A DNA stretch of 64,000 nt from Acidimicrobiales bacterium (lineage in GTDB: Bacteria > Actinomycetota > Acidimicrobiia > Acidimicrobiales > SKKL01): contig JAXHLR010000007.1 of assembly GCA_034521975.1 (NCBI GenBank), forward strand, positions 1-64,000. The letters are read 5' to 3'. A program made the translations under genes and the position numbers. Positions 7,870 to 16,430 of this stretch are shown piece by piece. The notes below the pieces were generated by a model. It was not told where the DNA came from. It did no database searches and saw only the letters and a program-made list of their open reading frames with translations. How positions within the stretch are numbered: position 1 is the first letter of the stretch; every line of letters starts with the position of its first letter.

Positions 7870-9320
7870 GCCGACTCCCTCAGGAAGATCATCCGTGGCA
7901 GTCGCGCGCGCCGCGTGTCCCCCTCCGCCGAAACCCATGCGATCTCCTCCACCCGGTCCTCCTCGACGACGGTGTCGTCGCGCTCGCTGCCGATCTGCAG
8001 GTACACGATCAGCTCCGCCAGGCCGTGGCGCAAGGGGTGCTCCTCGACCAGCTCGCGCAACGTGACCTGCGGCCGTGCCTGCAGCGCCCGACGCAACCGC
8101 TCCGCCAGCTCCAGGCGATCGACGGCCATGCGGCCGAACAGGTCCGACGCGTCGACGTCGCCGTCGCCCGTCCGCAGCGGGACGTCCGCGATGACCGGCC
8201 GCAGCGGCGGGGCGAACAGCTTGCGCTCCATCGGCAGCTCGATCGACACGGAGGGTGACTCGATCTCCATCACGGTGCCTGAGGGTGGTGCATCTCGTGC
8301 CGCGATGGCGCGGGCCTCCACCGAGCTCAGGATCTCCAGGATCCGCCGGTTCTCGGCCCACGCCTTGTCGTCCAGGAAGCGCCGCAGCTGCTGCGACAGC
8401 CGGGCCACCGTCCGCTGCGTGTGCTCGCCCGATGCGATCCAGTCGTGATGCACGCGGCGCAGCCGAGCGTCGGGCCGCATGGCTGCCACCGCGGGGAGCT
8501 CCAGCACGGTGTCCAGGTGCTGCGCGAACAGGTCCTGACGCTCGGGCGACATCAGGAAGTCCCAGAAGGCGCGGAAGCTCTTGCCCTGGTCCGAATCGGC
8601 GATCAGGTCGTGATCGCTCATGATCCGGTCCAGCAGGTCGCCCTTGCTGCCGTCCCAGAGGGTGATCTCTTCGCGAACCCGCCGGTCCAGCAGTCGGAAG
8701 TTGTGCTCGACCTCGCGAAAGTCGGCCAGCAGCTCGCGCGCCGAGGTCTGGAACTGCTGGAACCGCTCGCGCACCGCGGTGTCGTCCAGCACGGACACCT
8801 CGCCGGCGGCGATGCGCTCGATCTGCTCGTCGATCGCGTCGCGCTGGCGCCGCAGCTCCCGGAGCCTGGCGTCCGGATCCTCCTGGCTGCCGACGCTCAG
8901 CTGCTGCAGCAGGTCGAACAGCGCCAGCAGCCGAGACTCGGTGCCCACGAACGCGCGCTCGCCCAGCGCGGCCAGCCAGTGGACGGCCTTCTCGGTCGCC
9001 GGCGTGAGATCGAAGTGCGGCTCGTCGGTGCCGGGCGGGTAGAACTTGCGGAGCCAGCCGCGCTCGCTGGCGGCCCATTCGTTCAGGTAGTCGAGCGCGG
9101 GACGAGGGAGAGCCTTCGCGTCCTCCTCCTCGTCCAGCTCGTAGAACCGGTCCTCGAGCGCCTCCACCAGATCGGTCTGCGGCACGGCCCGCACGTTCGG
9201 CCGGACGTAGACCTCGTACAGGAAGCTCGCCACGAACGGTGCGTGGCGCGCCCGCAGCAACGTCCACGCCGGGTGCTGGCGGGCGAGCTGTTCGAGCGTG
9301 GACCGGTCCATCGTGGCCAT
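7866..9320 (-). CDS. jetA: Wadjet protein JetA (DUF3375)
   Basis: A protein of 484 residues, the kleisin (MukF-like) subunit of type I Wadjet and the first gene of jetABCD. DUF3375 features are clear throughout: LARQHPAWTLLRARHAPFV at the N-terminus, the LRRQRDAIDEQIERI helix, the kleisin-like segment DFREVEHNFRLLDRRVRE, and a C-terminal winged-helix-like region. It is predicted to bridge the JetC heads and recruit JetB. Length and ends are normal and no frame break is seen. The neighbouring plus-strand antitoxin starts 238 bp away, so the shared intergenic region should hold the operon promoter; I could not pick it out with confidence. Confidence 0.92.
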   Translation of the reverse strand: MATMDRSTLEQLARQHPAWTLLRARHAPFVASFLYEVYVRPNVRAVPQTDLVEALEDRFYELDEEEDAKALPRPALDYLNEWAASERGWLRKFYPPGTDEPHFDLTPATEKAVHWLAALGERAFVGTESRLLALFDLLQQLSVGSQEDPDARLRELRRQRDAIDEQIERIAAGEVSVLDDTAVRERFQQFQTSARELLADFREVEHNFRLLDRRVREEITLWDGSKGDLLDRIMSDHDLIADSDQGKSFRAFWDFLMSPERQDLFAQHLDTVLELPAVAAMRPDARLRRVHHDWIASGEHTQRTVARLSQQLRRFLDDKAWAENRRILEILSSVEARAIAARDAPPSGTVMEIESPSVSIELPMERKLFAPPLRPVIADVPLRTGDGDVDASDLFGRMAVDRLELAERLRRALQARPQVTLRELVEEHPLRHGLAELIVYLQIGSERDDTVVEEDRVEEIAWVSAEGDTRRARLPRMIFLRESA

Positions 9321-9525
9321 GGGGCTTCAGGGTACCTCCGGGCGTGCCGCACGTGCCCCGGCCGCCCGAGCCGGTCACCGTGCCCACGCGGAGCCGCGGG
9401 TCCAGTGCACCATGCCGGTATCGCCGAGCCACACCGTGCTCGCGTCGCTTCGCGACGTGCTGCGGGACGGCATCGACACCCTCCTGCCCGACACGATTCT
9501 GCTACCGACCTGCGGACGGATGCCG

Positions 9526-9545
9526 TACACTATCCCGTACGGGAT
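9526..9545 (+). promoter_or_regulatory. Antitoxin promoter with 14-bp palindrome
   Basis: A perfect palindrome ATCCCGTACGGGAT (9532-9545) lies 13 bases before the antitoxin ATG and directly follows a -10-like hexamer TACACT (9526-9531). Occupancy of the palindrome would block transcription start, as expected for autorepression by a Phd/YefM antitoxin. Confidence 0.6.
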
Positions 9546-9558
9546 TGGAGCGATCGCC

Positions 9559-9801
9559 ATGCCCACGCTGACGACCACGGAGGCCAGGAAGAAGCTCTAC
9601 GAGCTCATCGCCGACCTTCAGCACGACCATGAGCCGGTGCAAATCACGAGCAAGCGCGGAAACGCCGTCCTTCTGAGCGAGGACGACTGGCGTGCGGTGC
9701 AGGAGACCCTCTACCTCGTCTCGATTCCCGGTATGCGCGACTCCATCCTCGAGGGCATGGCGACGCCCGCCGACGAGCTCGACGACGAACTCGACGGGTG
9801 A
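9559..9801 (+). CDS. Phd/YefM-family antitoxin
   Basis: A protein of 80 residues starting MPTLTTTEARKKLYELIADL and continuing PVQITSKRGNAVLLSEDDW. This is the standard YefM pattern (TEARxxLxxLI...PVxITxKxGNAVLLSEEDW). It would sequester a YoeB/Txe-type ribosome-dependent mRNase and repress the operon through the palindrome just upstream. The acidic C-terminus (DELDDELDG) ends in a stop that overlaps the GTG of the toxin frame (GTGA). The toxin itself is truncated, so the antitoxin is now an orphan. It diverges from jetA. Confidence 0.85.
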   Translation: MPTLTTTEARKKLYELIADLQHDHEPVQITSKRGNAVLLSEDDWRAVQETLYLVSIPGMRDSILEGMATPADELDDELDG

Positions 9802-11045
9802 CGTGGAAGCTCGTCTACACGAAGGCTGCGAAGAAGGACGCGAAGAAGAACAGCGTCCCGAAGCAGCTGTCCATCGGTTCCAGCGAGAGGTTCCTGGCTG
9901 AGATAGGAGCCATCGCTGGCCCAAGATGGGAAGCGTGAGCTGCCCGATGCGACGTTCTCGCTGAGGGCCTTGGCGTCGATGAGCGAGTGGTCGCTCGAGT
10001 AGCGCGACGGCATGAGCAGACCGTGCACGTGCTCGGGGCCGAGCGCGTCGGCGGCAATCGTGGCGACGAGCGCGGAGTCGATGCCGCCCGACAATCCGAC
10101 GACGACGTCGGTGAACCCGTTCTTGCGGACGTAGTCGCGTGTGCCGACCACGATGGCCTCGTAGGTCTCGTCGACGGGATCGAGCAGGGGCGCGAACGGA
10201 GGCAACGGGAGCGGCTCGTACCCCACGCGCTCGCTGCTGATGGCGACAACAGGCAACGGAGCTGCGCTGGGCCGGTCGCGGGCGTCGAGGAGCCGGTTCC
10301 GGAACACCGGCTGCACCTCGAGGTCGACGATCATGGTGTGCTCGACGAACTGCGGGGCCCTGGCCACCAGGTGGCTGTCGGGTCCCACGACGAACGACGC
10401 CCCGTCGAACACCAGCTCGTCCTGGCCGCCGACCATGTTCACATAGACCACCGGACAGGCCGCGTCGGAGGCACGGGTGCCGAACATGGCTTCGCGCTCG
10501 GCCTGCTTGCCCGCGTGGAAGGGGGAGGCGTTGATGTTGACCACCAGGTCGGCGCCCCCGGACGCGGCCTCGCCGATGGCCCCGTTCGGTGCCCACCCGT
10601 CCTCGCAGATGGACACCCCCACCCGCACCCCGGCGATCTCGTACAGGTCCGGCGGTGCGGACCGGGCGACGAAGTACCGCTGCTCGTCGAAGACCGAGTA
10701 GTTGGGCAGCAGGCGCTTGCGGTAGACACCGACCACCCGGCCACCGGCGCACACTGCGGCCGCGTTGGCCAGATCGCGCCCTGCGTCGACGAAGCCGACA
10801 ACGGCCGTGCACCGGCCCGTGGCCCCGGCCACCCGTTCCAGGGCGGCCAGGTTGTCGGCGACGAAGCCGGGCTTCAGCAACAGGTCGTCGGGTGGGTACC
10901 CGGTGATGGCCAGCTCGGGGAACACCGCGAGGTCGGCGCCGGCCTCCTCGGCCTCGCCGAGCGCGGCGAGGATGCGCTCGACGTTGCCGTCGAGATCGCC
11001 GACGACGGCGTCGATCTGGCAGGTCGCGATGCGTAGGCGGGTCAC
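9711..11045 (-). pseudogene. nadE: Glutamine-dependent NAD+ synthetase, 3'-truncated
   Basis: The enzyme amidates deamido-NAD+ using glutamine and ATP, the last step of NAD synthesis. The GTG at 11045 starts a nitrilase-type glutaminase domain with its triad regions FPELAITGYPPDDLL, YRKRLLPNYSVFDE and SICEDGW. The synthetase domain follows with the PP-loop VVGLSGGIDSALVA and the segment LLMPSRYSSDHSLIDAKALS. Family similarity stops at about residue 364 (near 9953). The frame runs on to 9711 through unrelated sequence, including a Ser run that is antisense to the antitoxin gene. About 180 residues of synthetase domain are missing, so this copy should be inactive. An intact copy elsewhere or a misassembly is likely, because the function is normally essential. 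Confidence 0.8.
9798..9938 (+). pseudogene. YoeB/Txe-type toxin, truncated
   Basis: The GTG at 9798 overlaps the antitoxin stop. The first 17 codons (VTWKLVYTKAAKKDAKK) are the typical start of a YoeB/Txe RNase toxin. From about 9850 the sequence stops resembling the family, and the frame closes after 46 codons, about half the usual 85-90. The C-terminal catalytic region is missing. The breakpoint lies only about 100 bp from where nadE is also cut off, so both breaks probably come from the same rearrangement or assembly join. Confidence 0.65.
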
Positions 11046-11154
11046 CGCTGCAGCCTACCGGTCCACCGCAGAGCGTCGAGAGCCACCAGGCAGCGTCGAT
11101 GGCACGGTTCGATGGGCCACCGCGACCCGCCGCAACGACGCCTAGCGTGTCGGC

Positions 11155-13833
11155 GTGGACCTCCCGGACACCGTCACCGACCTGGGCCCGCTCCCGGGCT
11201 GGGCCACCGGCGCGGTCGACCGGATCCTGGACGGCCGACCCGCCTCGCACGACCGGGTCGCTGCCGACCCGTCGCTCGCCGCGGCCCTGGTCACGGTGGT
11301 GCGAGCCAGCCGGATGCTGACCGAGCTGCTCGTGGCCGACGAGGGCGCGCTCGAGGTGCTGGGCGCCAGCGACCAGGCGCCCGATCGGTGGGATCCCCTG
11401 CCCGCCGACCCGGAGACCCTGCTCCGGCAGCAACGCCGCACCATGTTGCATCTGGCCGCCCGCGACCTGCTCGGGATCGCCGATCTGGTCGAGACCACCG
11501 CCTGCCTGTCCGATCTGGCGGGATGGGTGCTCGACACCGCCGTCGAGCTGGTCGACGCCGAAGGACTGGCGGTGATCGGCATGGGCAAGCTCGGCGCCCA
11601 CGAGCTCAACTACGCGAGCGACATCGACCTCATGTTCGTGGGCGAGGGCGACGGGACTCGGTTGGCCCGAGCCGCCCGACGGGTCGTGGAGGCCACAGCA
11701 CGCTGCTACCGGGTCGACACCGCCCTACGTCCGGAGGGGCGCGACGGCGCGCTGGTGCGCACGGTGGGGTCCTACCTCGCCTACTGGGACCGCTGGGCCG
11801 AGCCCTGGGAGTTCCAGGCCCTGATGAAGGCGTCGGTGGTCGGCGGGGATCCGACCGTCGGTGGCGCCTTCGATGAGGCGGCAACCAACGCGGTCTGGCA
11901 CCGACCGTTCGGCCCCGACGACCTGCGGTCGGTGCGGGCGATGAAGGCACGCACCGAGGCCGCCGTCGACAACCGGGCCGGAGGCGACCGTGACCTCAAG
12001 CTTGGTCAGGGCGGCATTCGCGACGTCGAGTTCTCGGTGCAGCTGCTCCAGCTCGTGCACGGCCAGGCCGACCCCGCCCTGCGGATCCAGGCGACCCTTC
12101 CCGCCCTGGGCGAGCTGGGTCGGGCCGGCTACATCGACGCCGACGACGCCCGCGGCCTGGACGAGGCCTACCGCTTCCTGCGGCGAGCCGAGCACGCGGT
12201 CCAGTTGGCCGACGGCCGCCAGGTGCACTCCCTGCCCGACGACCAGGGCGAACTGGACCGCATCGCCCGGGTGCTCGGCTATGGGGGCGGACCCGAGGCC
12301 ACCCCCGGCGAACAGCTCGACAAGGACCGCAAGCGGTACCGGGCGTCGGTGCGCTCGATCCACGAACGCCTCTACTTCCGGCCCCTGCTCGAAGCCTTCG
12401 CCGAGGTCCCCGGTGCGCTCACCCCCGTCACCGCCGCGGCACGCTTGGGCGCGTTCGGCTTCACCGACGCCAACCGCACCCGTGCCGCGGTGCGTGAGCT
12501 CACCTCGGGCCTCAACCGCACGTCGCGGCTGATGGCCCAGATGCTGCCGCTGATCCTCGACTGGCTCTCCACGTCGCCCGATCCCGACCAGGGACTGCTC
12601 GGCCTCCGCACCCTGGTCACCGACCGGGCCAGGGGCTCGCGGATCACCGCCATGTTCCGGGAGTCGCCCGAGACGGCCCGGCGGCTCTGCATCCTGTTGG
12701 GCACGAGCAGCTGGCTCGGCGACACCGTGAGCCACGACCCCGATCTGGTGGCGCGGCTGCCCCGCATCGGCCGCGAGGCACCCCCCGAGCGCTCGGAGCT
12801 GGCCGAATCGGCCCGTCGCACCATCGACTGGAGGGCCGAGCCGACCGATCGCCAAGGCGGGCTCCGACGCTGGAAGGACCGTCAGGTCCTGGCCGTTGCC
12901 GTGGCCGAGATCCTCGACGACGCCTCGGTGGCCGAGTCGGGACAACGATTGGCCACGATCGCCGAGGCCACGCTCGAGGCCGCCCTGGGGGCGGTCGAAG
13001 CCGCCGTGCCCTTCGCCATCGTGGCTGCCGGACGCCTCGGTGGCCACGAGCTTGCCTACCACAGCGACCTCGACCTGCTGTTCGTCCACGGAGGGTCGGG
13101 TGCCGACGACGAGGGGGAGGCCAAACGGGTGTCGTCGGCGCTGATGCGCTTCGTGGGCGGCTCCACCCCTGCCGAGCGCCTCTACGAGGTCGACCCCGAC
13201 CTTCGGCCCGAGGGGCGTCAGGGGCCACTGGCCCGCAGCCTGTCCGGCTTCGACGCCTACTGGCAGCGCTGGTCGGCGCCGTGGGAGCGGCTCGCCATGG
13301 TCAGGGCCCGACCCGTCGCCGGCGACCCCGGGGTGGCCGACGCCTGGGCTGAGCTGCTCGACCAGCACCTGTGGGGGAGTCCGGTGAGCGAGCACGAGCT
13401 GCGCGAGATCCGGATGGTGAAGGCACGGATGGAGAGCGAGCGGATACCGGCCGGCGAGGATCCGCGCTTTCACCTCAAGCTGGGCCGGGGCGCCCTGGCC
13501 GACATCGAGCTGTGCGTGCAGCTGCTCCAGCTCCAGCACCGGGTCCGCGCCCACGGGACCGAGACCGGCATCGAAGCGCTCGAGGCCGACGGTGTGCTCC
13601 CGCCCGACGACGCGGCGATCCTGCTCGAGTCCTATGAGTTCTGCGAGCGGGTGCGCAACCGCTGGCACCTGCTCCGAAACGGCCCCGGCGACTCGCTGCC
13701 GCCCGACCCCGATGCGCTGCGCCACCTGGCTCGTTCCCTCGACACGAGCCCGACGCGCCTGCGCGACGAGTACCTGCGGGTCACCCGTCGGGCGCGCGTG
13801 GTCGTCGAGCGGGAGTTCTACGGCGAGGCCTGA
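11155..13833 (+). CDS. glnE: Bifunctional glutamine-synthetase adenylyltransferase/deadenylase
   Basis: A protein of 892 residues, slightly shorter than the usual 940-1000. It adenylylates and deadenylylates GSI in response to nitrogen status. It has two nucleotidyltransferase domains: the N-terminal one carries IGMGKLGAHELNYASDIDLM and the C-terminal one AAGRLGGHELAYHSDLDLL, each with the GxG and DxD metal-binding signatures. After each comes the helical 'LKLGxGxxxDxExxVQLLQL' segment. It starts at GTG 11155. The matching substrate is probably the GSI encoded at 30438-31874, which keeps the adenylylatable tyrosine. The gene diverges from nadE with a 109-bp gap. Confidence 0.95.
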   Translation: MDLPDTVTDLGPLPGWATGAVDRILDGRPASHDRVAADPSLAAALVTVVRASRMLTELLVADEGALEVLGASDQAPDRWDPLPADPETLLRQQRRTMLHLAARDLLGIADLVETTACLSDLAGWVLDTAVELVDAEGLAVIGMGKLGAHELNYASDIDLMFVGEGDGTRLARAARRVVEATARCYRVDTALRPEGRDGALVRTVGSYLAYWDRWAEPWEFQALMKASVVGGDPTVGGAFDEAATNAVWHRPFGPDDLRSVRAMKARTEAAVDNRAGGDRDLKLGQGGIRDVEFSVQLLQLVHGQADPALRIQATLPALGELGRAGYIDADDARGLDEAYRFLRRAEHAVQLADGRQVHSLPDDQGELDRIARVLGYGGGPEATPGEQLDKDRKRYRASVRSIHERLYFRPLLEAFAEVPGALTPVTAAARLGAFGFTDANRTRAAVRELTSGLNRTSRLMAQMLPLILDWLSTSPDPDQGLLGLRTLVTDRARGSRITAMFRESPETARRLCILLGTSSWLGDTVSHDPDLVARLPRIGREAPPERSELAESARRTIDWRAEPTDRQGGLRRWKDRQVLAVAVAEILDDASVAESGQRLATIAEATLEAALGAVEAAVPFAIVAAGRLGGHELAYHSDLDLLFVHGGSGADDEGEAKRVSSALMRFVGGSTPAERLYEVDPDLRPEGRQGPLARSLSGFDAYWQRWSAPWERLAMVRARPVAGDPGVADAWAELLDQHLWGSPVSEHELREIRMVKARMESERIPAGEDPRFHLKLGRGALADIELCVQLLQLQHRVRAHGTETGIEALEADGVLPPDDAAILLESYEFCERVRNRWHLLRNGPGDSLPPDPDALRHLARSLDTSPTRLRDEYLRVTRRARVVVEREFYGEA

Positions 13834-13861
13834 CGAGTCCCCGAATCGCCGAACCGTCGTC

Positions 13862-14362
13862 TCAACGTCCCCCGGGCACCGGGCACCGGCGCAAGGGGCA
13901 CACCGACAGCTCGCACAGGCGACAGACGGGGGTGGGGTCGGGCCGGGTGCGGGACTGGGTGCGCAACATGGCTTCGAGCAGTGACTCGAGCTGGCGCCGA
14001 TCGAGCTCGGAGAGCCCGGCCAGGGCTCGCGACAACACCCCCCGCCGCTCCTGGAGCAGCCGCAGGGTGATGCGGCGACCCCGAGCCGACAGCGCCAAGC
14101 TCACCGCACGGCCGTCCTGTGCGGATCGACGGATCACGAGCTTGTCGCGCTCGAGGCGGTCGACGAGTCGCACCGTCGCCGAGTGCGACAGCCCGGCGCT
14201 GTGGCGCAACCGCTCGATCGACTGGTCGGGTCGTCGCAGCAGCGCGACCAGTGTGGCGGGCGCCGACGGCCCGTGACCGGCGACGGCCTCGGTGCGGCTC
14301 TGCACCTCGTCGTCGAGGGCCAGGGCGAGGGCGCCGAGGAGGTTCTCGACACGTCCCTGCAT
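13862..14362 (-). CDS. MarR-family regulator with C-terminal cysteine cluster, candidate ectoine regulator
   Basis: A protein of 166 residues from the ATG at 14362. The winged-helix core is clear: SIERLRHSAGLSHSATVRLV (recognition helix), DRLERDKLVIRRSAQDGRAV (wing), then the dimerisation helix. The C-terminus carries CRLCELSVCPLRRC, which might hold a metal or sense redox. It is divergent from ectABCD, and MarR-type EctR regulators control ectoine genes in other bacteria, so control of ectABCD is a reasonable inference. A 25-bp near-palindrome over its own -10 suggests autoregulation. The gene is convergent with glnE. Confidence 0.85.
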   Translation of the reverse strand: MQGRVENLLGALALALDDEVQSRTEAVAGHGPSAPATLVALLRRPDQSIERLRHSAGLSHSATVRLVDRLERDKLVIRRSAQDGRAVSLALSARGRRITLRLLQERRGVLSRALAGLSELDRRQLESLLEAMLRTQSRTRPDPTPVCRLCELSVCPLRRCPVPGGR

Positions 14363-14367
14363 GGGGA

Positions 14368-14392
14368 AAGTATATGCACAGTGCACATACTT
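14368..14392. promoter_or_regulatory. 25-bp palindromic MarR operator over the marR promoter
   Basis: The sequence reads AAGTATaTGCAC, a central A at 14380, then GTGCAcATACTT. Eleven of twelve base pairs match across the centre. It contains a minus-strand -10-like TATACT (14374-14369) that ends 6 bases before the MarR ATG, which suggests a leaderless transcript repressed by MarR itself. It lies 150 bp upstream of ectA, so repression of ectA from this site alone would need a second site or looping. Confidence 0.75.
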
Positions 14393-14542
14393 GCGTCGCG
14401 TTCGCCCAGCGTATCGGCTCTTTTTGAAATGGAATGGTTGTCATCCACCGATCGCGGGCAAGACCCCGTATGGTCAATTGTGGCTCTGTTCACGAGCAGA
14501 CCAGCTGTGCTCGGGTCGATCGTTCGACATGTTCGACTTGGT

Positions 14543-15106
14543 ATGGCGCGACCTGTACGCGACAACTCCGAGACCTTGAACCTCCCAGACGACGAACCAG
14601 CGTCGATCACCATCCGGTCCCCGGCTCCCTCCGACGGCCACTCGATGTGGCTGCTGGCCAGCGAGCCCGGCGGACTGGACCTCAACTCGCCCTACGCCTA
14701 TCTGCTCGCGGGACACCACTTCGCTTCGACGAGCGTGGTGGCCGAAGCAGCCGACGGTCGCTTGGCGGGGTTCGTCCTCGCCTACATCCCACCCGACCAG
14801 ACCGACACCGTGTTCGTCTGGCAGGTGGCGACGAACCCCGACTTCCGGGGCAGGGGCATCGGACGGCAGATGCTGCACGCGGTCATCGACCGGGCGCTGC
14901 CACGCGGCGTCACCTCGATGACCGCCACCGTCACCCCGTCCAACGAGGCGTCACGAAAGCTGTTCAACGCGGTCGCCGGCGACCGCGGCACCGGGTGCAC
15001 CGAGCGACCCTGCTTCGGTGCCGAGCTCTTCCCCGGCGACGACCACGAACCCGAGCACGAGATCTACGTCGGCCCGTTCGGCGGACCCGACGGCAACGAC
15101 CACTAA
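14543..15106 (+). CDS. ectA: L-2,4-diaminobutyrate acetyltransferase
   Basis: A protein of 187 residues that acetylates 2,4-diaminobutyrate, the second step of ectoine synthesis, using acetyl-CoA. A GNAT fold is evident: VWQVATNPDFRGRGIGRQML contains the acetyl-CoA-binding R/GxGxG/A loop, and the EctA-typical segment LDLNSPYAYLL lies near the N-terminus with VTPSNEASRKLF further on. The ATG at 14543 is the best start for the family's length, but no clear Shine-Dalgarno sequence precedes it. It is first in ectABCD, 16 bases before ectB. Confidence 0.93.
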   Translation: MARPVRDNSETLNLPDDEPASITIRSPAPSDGHSMWLLASEPGGLDLNSPYAYLLAGHHFASTSVVAEAADGRLAGFVLAYIPPDQTDTVFVWQVATNPDFRGRGIGRQMLHAVIDRALPRGVTSMTATVTPSNEASRKLFNAVAGDRGTGCTERPCFGAELFPGDDHEPEHEIYVGPFGGPDGNDH

Positions 15107-15122
15107 CGGAGGGACCACCCCC

Positions 15123-16430
15123 ATGTTGGACATCTTCACCACCCACGAGTCCGAGGTCCGCAGCTACTGCCGCAACTGGCCGACCGTGTTCGAACGGGCC
15201 AAGGGTGACCACATCTGGAACACCGAAGGCCGCCAGTACATCGACTTCTTCGCCGGGGCCGGCACGCTCAACTACGGGCACAACCCCGAGCCGATGAAGT
15301 CGGCGCTCATCGAGTACCTCCAGAACGACGGCATCACCCACAGCCTCGACGCCCACACCGTCGCCCGCGGCAAGTTCCTCGAGGCCTTCCACGCCACGAT
15401 CCTCGAGCCCCGAGGGTTCGACCACAAGGTGATGTTCCCCGGCCCCACCGGCACCAACGCGGTCGAGGCCGCGCTCAAGCTGGCGCGCAAGGCCACCGGC
15501 CGCGACACCGTGGTCAGCTTCACCAACGCCTTCCACGGCATGACCCTCGGCTCGCTCGCCATCACCGGCAACTCCATGAAGCGCCAGGGCGCCGGCGTGG
15601 CCCTCGGCAACGCCGTCGCCATGCCCTACGACGGCTTCCTCGACGGCCCGGTCGACTCGATCGAGTACTTCGAGGCGTTCCTCGAGGACAGCGGCAGCGG
15701 GGTCGAGGTGCCCGCGATGGTGATCCTCGAGACCGTGCAGGCCGAGGGCGGCATCAACGTCGCCGGGTTCGACTGGTTGCGCCGCCTCGCCGCGCTCTGC
15801 GAGCGACACGGCATCCTGCTCGCCATCGACGACATCCAGGTCGGCTGCGGTCGCACCGGGCAGTTCTTCAGCTTCGACGACGTCGGAATCACCCCCGACA
15901 TCATCTGTCTGTCCAAGTCGCTCAGCGGCTACGGGCTGCCGCTGGCGGTGACGCTCATGCGTCCCGATCTCGACGTCTGGAGCCCCGGCGAGCACAACGG
16001 CACGTTCCGTGGCCACAACCCGGCGATGGTGACCGCCACCGCCGCCCTCGAGCACTGGCGTACCGGCAACTTCGCCGACGACGTCCGGGTGAAGGGCCAA
16101 GAGGTCGGCGACACGCTGGTCGAGATCACCGAGACCCACCCCGAGCTCGGCGGCGAGGTCAAGGGCCGCGGGATGATCAAGGGCATCGCCTTCGACGACC
16201 CGGCCGTGGCCTCGCGCATCGCCCGCCACGCCTTCGAACGGGGGCTCATCATCGAGACCGCGGGCCCCGACGACGAGGTGCTCAAGCTGCTCCCGCCGCT
16301 CACGATCGAGCCGGATACGCTCCGGGAGGGCCTCGGCATCATCGCCGAATCCGCCCGCTTCGTGGCCGAGCGCCTCGACACCGATGCCAGCGGCGCCGTG
16401 AGCGCCGGAACGAAGGGAACCGATTCGTGA
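15123..16430 (+). CDS. ectB: Diaminobutyrate-2-oxoglutarate transaminase
   Basis: A protein of 435 residues that transfers an amino group from glutamate to aspartate-semialdehyde and gives 2,4-diaminobutyrate, the first step of ectoine synthesis. It is a class III PLP aminotransferase: GPTGTNAVEAALKLARKATG binds the cofactor phosphate, AIDDIQVGCGRTGQFF holds the ring-stacking Asp, and the Schiff-base Lys is in ICLSKSLSGYG (about residue 265). The ATG at 15123 has GGAGGG just upstream. The stop overlaps the ectC GTG by four bases. Its substrate is also the product of the lysC-asd pair at 52.4-54.7 kb. Confidence 0.95.
   Translation: MLDIFTTHESEVRSYCRNWPTVFERAKGDHIWNTEGRQYIDFFAGAGTLNYGHNPEPMKSALIEYLQNDGITHSLDAHTVARGKFLEAFHATILEPRGFDHKVMFPGPTGTNAVEAALKLARKATGRDTVVSFTNAFHGMTLGSLAITGNSMKRQGAGVALGNAVAMPYDGFLDGPVDSIEYFEAFLEDSGSGVEVPAMVILETVQAEGGINVAGFDWLRRLAALCERHGILLAIDDIQVGCGRTGQFFSFDDVGITPDIICLSKSLSGYGLPLAVTLMRPDLDVWSPGEHNGTFRGHNPAMVTATAALEHWRTGNFADDVRVKGQEVGDTLVEITETHPELGGEVKGRGMIKGIAFDDPAVASRIARHAFERGLIIETAGPDDEVLKLLPPLTIEPDTLREGLGIIAESARFVAERLDTDASGAVSAGTKGTDS

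Noticed and set aside
1-9950. Integrated plasmid or prophage
   Set aside because: No integrase, replication, capsid, relaxase or attachment repeat is visible. Defence and toxin-antitoxin genes alone do not show what carried the segment.
14510-14543. SOS (LexA) site in the ectA leader (repeated GTTCGAC)
   Set aside because: The two GTTCGAC units are direct, not inverted, and do not fit TCGAAC-N4-GTTCGA.
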